Assembly: GCF_000009765.2 (NCBI RefSeq)
Contig: NC_003155.5
Coordinates: forward strand, 806,001 to 870,000
DNA length: 64,000 nucleotides
Direction of reading: 5' to 3'
DNA from: Streptomyces avermitilis MA-4680 = NBRC 14893
Lineage (GTDB): Bacteria; Actinomycetota; Actinomycetes; Streptomycetales; Streptomycetaceae
Shown: piece after piece, positions 61,789 through 64,000 of the stretch
Layout of the letters: every line of letters starts with the position of its first letter
Numbering within the stretch: the stretch's first letter is position 1
The notes under the pieces: model-generated
The model's input: the letters and a program-made list of their open reading frames with translations, nothing else
The model's database searches: none
What the model was told of the DNA's origin: nothing
Position numbers and translations under genes: made by a program

Positions 61789-62694
61789 CTAGAAACTCGT
61801 TCCAGTCGGCAGCACGGCATGCGCGATGCCGGTGAGGTTGCCCTGCGCGACGAGGATCTCCCTGCGGTTCGATCCGTCGAGACCGGCCGCGTAGACGTTC
61901 CCGGCGAGGTCGGTCACGTACATGCGGCCGCCGTCCGGATCGAGGGCGATGCCGATGGCTTCCATCAGGTGGGTCAAGAGGATCTCGGGTGTCCGCTGCG
62001 CGTCCGGCGGGTGCATCGGCGAGCGGTTCACGCTGTTGCCCCGCGGCGGGTCCCCGCGATCCGTCCAGTAGAGCATGCGCTCCGCGAGGTCGAGCTCCAG
62101 GTCGATCGGCTCCGGCAGCCCCTCGAACAGCACCTCGATGTCGCCGCGTTCGGCCGCGCTTTCCCCGGCGGGCAGGCTGATTCCGGCCCGCAGGATCTTT
62201 CCGAGTCCCGCGTCACTGGGGCCCTTCTGTGTCCAGTAGAGGTGTCCGCCGGCCGGGTCGACGGCGACTCCCACACACCACCTGGTCTCGTCGCGGCGGT
62301 CATCCTCTCCCTGCCCCGTCTGCACGAGGGTCTCGACGTGCGAGCCGTCGAGGTCGCAGCGCATCACGCGCATCCCCTCGCGATCGCCCCAGTACAGCTT
62401 CCGGCCGACGGCTTCGAGATACAGCTGCTTCGGCGTGTGCGTGACGCCGCTCGGGACGATCGTTGTCCGGTTGCCTCCGTCCAGGTCCACGCGTTCGATC
62501 GAGCCGTCGTTCTCCGGCGGAAGGCCCATGTTCGTCCAGTAGACGTGCCCGGCCAGGACATCGATGGCGACCCCGTCGGGGATCCTGCACCCGGTGACGA
62601 TGACCTTCTTGTCGGAGCCGTCGGGGTTCACGGAGAACAAGCGACCGCCACTGCTGGCCTCGAGCACGAACAGTCTTTCCTGGCGTTGCGTCAC
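61789..62694 (-). CDS. YWTD-repeat beta-propeller protein
   Basis: A 301-residue six-bladed propeller of the LDL-receptor class B type. The repeats are marked by 'HVYWTN', 'KLYWGD', 'HLYWTQ' and 'MLYWTD', with 'RMYVTD' in the last blade. It has no signal peptide. Its ATG overlaps the stop of the 3-hydroxyacyl-CoA dehydrogenase gene (ATGA), so it belongs to that operon. The function in this catabolic context is unknown; a lactonase/gluconolactonase-like role is possible for propellers but no active site is evident. Confidence 0.82.
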   Translation of the reverse strand: MTQRQERLFVLEASSGGRLFSVNPDGSDKKVIVTGCRIPDGVAIDVLAGHVYWTNMGLPPENDGSIERVDLDGGNRTTIVPSGVTHTPKQLYLEAVGRKLYWGDREGMRVMRCDLDGSHVETLVQTGQGEDDRRDETRWCVGVAVDPAGGHLYWTQKGPSDAGLGKILRAGISLPAGESAAERGDIEVLFEGLPEPIDLELDLAERMLYWTDRGDPPRGNSVNRSPMHPPDAQRTPEILLTHLMEAIGIALDPDGGRMYVTDLAGNVYAAGLDGSNRREILVAQGNLTGIAHAVLPTGTSF

Positions 62695-63677
62695 GCTTCC
62701 TCCTTCGGCCCGCGACCGGCTGTGGCGCTCGGGCCGGACGGGTCGTGCTGGGCGCGCACGGCCAGCAGGGCCGAGAGCATCGCGTCGCGCCGGGCGGCCA
62801 GTTCATCGACCGAGCGGCCGCCCGCCTCCTCCAGGACGCCGCCCACGATCTCCTCCTTGAGCTCGGGCGTGAACTCGGGGATGCCCAGTTCCTGCCAGGA
62901 CGCCACCATCCGCGGCATGAGGGTGTCCATGAAGTGCTGGATGCCGCCCTCTCCTCCGCCGAGATGCCACAGCAGATGGGGACCCATGACCCCCCATCTG
63001 AGCCCCGGCCCCCAGGACACCGCGTCGTCGGAGTCCGCCACGTCGAGCACTCCCTCTTGGACCAGGTACACGACCTCGCGGTACAGCGCGGCCTGGATGC
63101 GGTTGGCGACGTGCCCGGGAAGCTCCTTCTTGAGGTGAATCGGTTTCTTGCCGATCGCGGCGTAGAACGACATGACGTCCCGGATCGTCTCCGGGGCGGT
63201 CCTCGTCCCGCCGACGACCTCGACCAGCGGGACGATGTGCGGCGGGTTGAAAGGATGACCGATGACGGTCCGCTCCGGACGTCGGCACTCGGCCTGGATG
63301 ACGCTCATCGTGATGCCCGACGAACTCGACGCGATGATCGCGTCCGGCGGGGTGGCGTCGTCGATGTCGGCGAACAACTTGACCTTGAGTTCCGGGCGCT
63401 CCGGCGCGTTCTCCTGTACGAAATCGGCGTCCGCGACGGCCTGACGCAGGTCCGCGGTGAAGCTCAGGCGGTCGGGCGAGGCTTCGGGCGCGAGTCCGAT
63501 CGAGGCAGCCGCGTCCCATGCCGCCTCCACGTACGAACGCAGGGCCGTCTCCGCGGTGGGGCCGGGGTCGGTCGCCGTGACGTCGAAGCCTCGGACGAGA
63601 TAGTGCGTCGCCCAGCTCGCACCGATCGTGCCGGTGCCCACGATCGCCACGCGGTGGACGGGTGTGTGTACGTTCAT
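62691..63677 (-). CDS. 3-Hydroxyacyl-CoA dehydrogenase (carnitine dehydrogenase-like)
   Basis: A 328-residue dehydrogenase. 'RVAIVGTGTIGASWATHYLV' binds NAD, 'ENAPERPELKVKLFADID' and 'IASSSSGITMSVIQ' are the catalytic-domain segments, and 'IGHPFNPPHIVPLVEVVGG' contains the catalytic His. It resembles L-carnitine dehydrogenases and lambda-crystallin-type enzymes. It lies between an enoyl-CoA hydratase gene and the coupled YWTD gene, consistent with beta-oxidation of an acyl-CoA. Confidence 0.88.
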   Translation of the reverse strand: MNVHTPVHRVAIVGTGTIGASWATHYLVRGFDVTATDPGPTAETALRSYVEAAWDAAASIGLAPEASPDRLSFTADLRQAVADADFVQENAPERPELKVKLFADIDDATPPDAIIASSSSGITMSVIQAECRRPERTVIGHPFNPPHIVPLVEVVGGTRTAPETIRDVMSFYAAIGKKPIHLKKELPGHVANRIQAALYREVVYLVQEGVLDVADSDDAVSWGPGLRWGVMGPHLLWHLGGGEGGIQHFMDTLMPRMVASWQELGIPEFTPELKEEIVGGVLEEAGGRSVDELAARRDAMLSALLAVRAQHDPSGPSATAGRGPKEEA

Positions 63678-63742
63678 GACTGGTCACTGCTCCTGAAACT
63701 CGGACACGGGCTGCGGGGGAAGAGCGGCTGCGGCGGCCGGTA

Positions 63743-64000
63743 TCAGCGGCCGTGCCAGACCGGGGCGCGTTTCTCGGCGAACGCCTGTGCGCCTTCCCGC
63801 GCGTCCTCGCTGGCGGCCAGTCCGCTCGTGAGCTCGTCCTGGCGTCTGAACGCGTCGCTCTCCTTCAGGCCCTGTGTCTCGCGCAGGACCTCCTTGACGG
63901 CCGCCAGTGCAAGCGGTGCGTTCCGCGCGACGCGGCCCGCGAGCTCCCGGGCCGCGTCCAGCGCGGCGCCGGGCGGGGTCAGCTCATTGACGAGCCCGTA
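63743..64000 (-). CDS. Enoyl-CoA hydratase/isomerase, 3' part (runs off the window)
   Basis: The last 85 codons of a crotonase. 'YGLVNELTPPGAALDAAREL' follows the active-site region, then 'VARNAPLALAAVKEVLRETQ' and the ending 'EGAQAFAEKRAPVWHGR', typical of the family. Its start lies beyond position 64000. It is upstream of the 3-hydroxyacyl-CoA dehydrogenase gene with a 65-bp gap and probably in the same operon. Confidence 0.85.
   Translation of the reverse strand, partial: YGLVNELTPPGAALDAARELAGRVARNAPLALAAVKEVLRETQGLKESDAFRRQDELTSGLAASEDAREGAQAFAEKRAPVWHGR

Noticed and set aside
60994..63138. 714-residue plus-strand open frame
   Set aside because: It lies opposite the HAD, YWTD and dehydrogenase genes, all with recognisable motifs.

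Overview
The window looks like Streptomyces chromosome. GC is very high with strong G/C third-position bias, GTG starts are common, and several families are Streptomyces-typical (DUF6243, DUF6381, an HSP18-type regulator, an ECF41 sigma factor, SpoIIE-type phosphatase). It reads as accessory or chromosome-arm DNA: small regulator/enzyme pairs alternate with many gene remnants and broken insertion sequences. No rRNA, tRNA, CRISPR array or origin was recognised.

Layout. 0-8.6 kb: P-loop kinase, a decayed gcvH, a methyltransferase, an RNA 2',3'-cyclic phosphodiesterase, an MFS exporter divergent from an AraC regulator, an aldo/keto reductase divergent from an XRE regulator, and a truncated ANTAR gene. 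8.8-18.7 kb: a coupled pair of unknown genes (one a membrane protein) that share a 'GRD' motif, a GlxA-type regulator next to an MBL hydrolase, an ECF41 sigma factor, a methyltransferase, an SDR with an in-frame amber codon, and ABC/unknown remnants. 19-28.5 kb is the most rearranged part: a flavoprotein reductase and a VOC protein are followed by a TetR gene whose promoter, operator and first 72 codons recur as a perfect 303-bp inverted repeat next to an NADP-dependent dehydrogenase at 27.4 kb. Between the two repeats lie an IS701-family element carrying a MazF/PemK-type toxin gene, and a 1.5-kb transposase-less element with 137-bp terminal inverted repeats that carries an SMI1/KNR4 gene. Both sit in the remains of an ISL3 transposase.

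28.6-38 kb: an imine-reductase-like gene with an HxlR regulator between two IS5 tails, small conserved Streptomyces proteins, a phosphotransferase, a hemerythrin protein and three wrecked IS5-family transposases, one with its 5' part inverted. 38-50 kb: an HSP18-type regulator divergent from an Hsp20 gene, a DUF2267 protein, an acidic/basic-tailed nucleoid-type protein, an ABC exporter with a DUF4097 protein and a divergent regulator, a PAS-SpoIIE phosphatase, an SDR and an ECF sigma factor coupled to a membrane protein. 50-64 kb: an acyltransferase, two GNAT acetyltransferases, a TetR-associated run of oxidoreductases, an HxlR regulator, more fragments, a HAD phosphatase, and a three-gene catabolic operon (enoyl-CoA hydratase, 3-hydroxyacyl-CoA dehydrogenase, YWTD beta-propeller) that runs off the right edge.

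The most notable structures are the invertible TetR segment, the TIR-flanked cargo element and the toxin-carrying IS701 element. All three were delimited by reading their repeats and target duplications directly.
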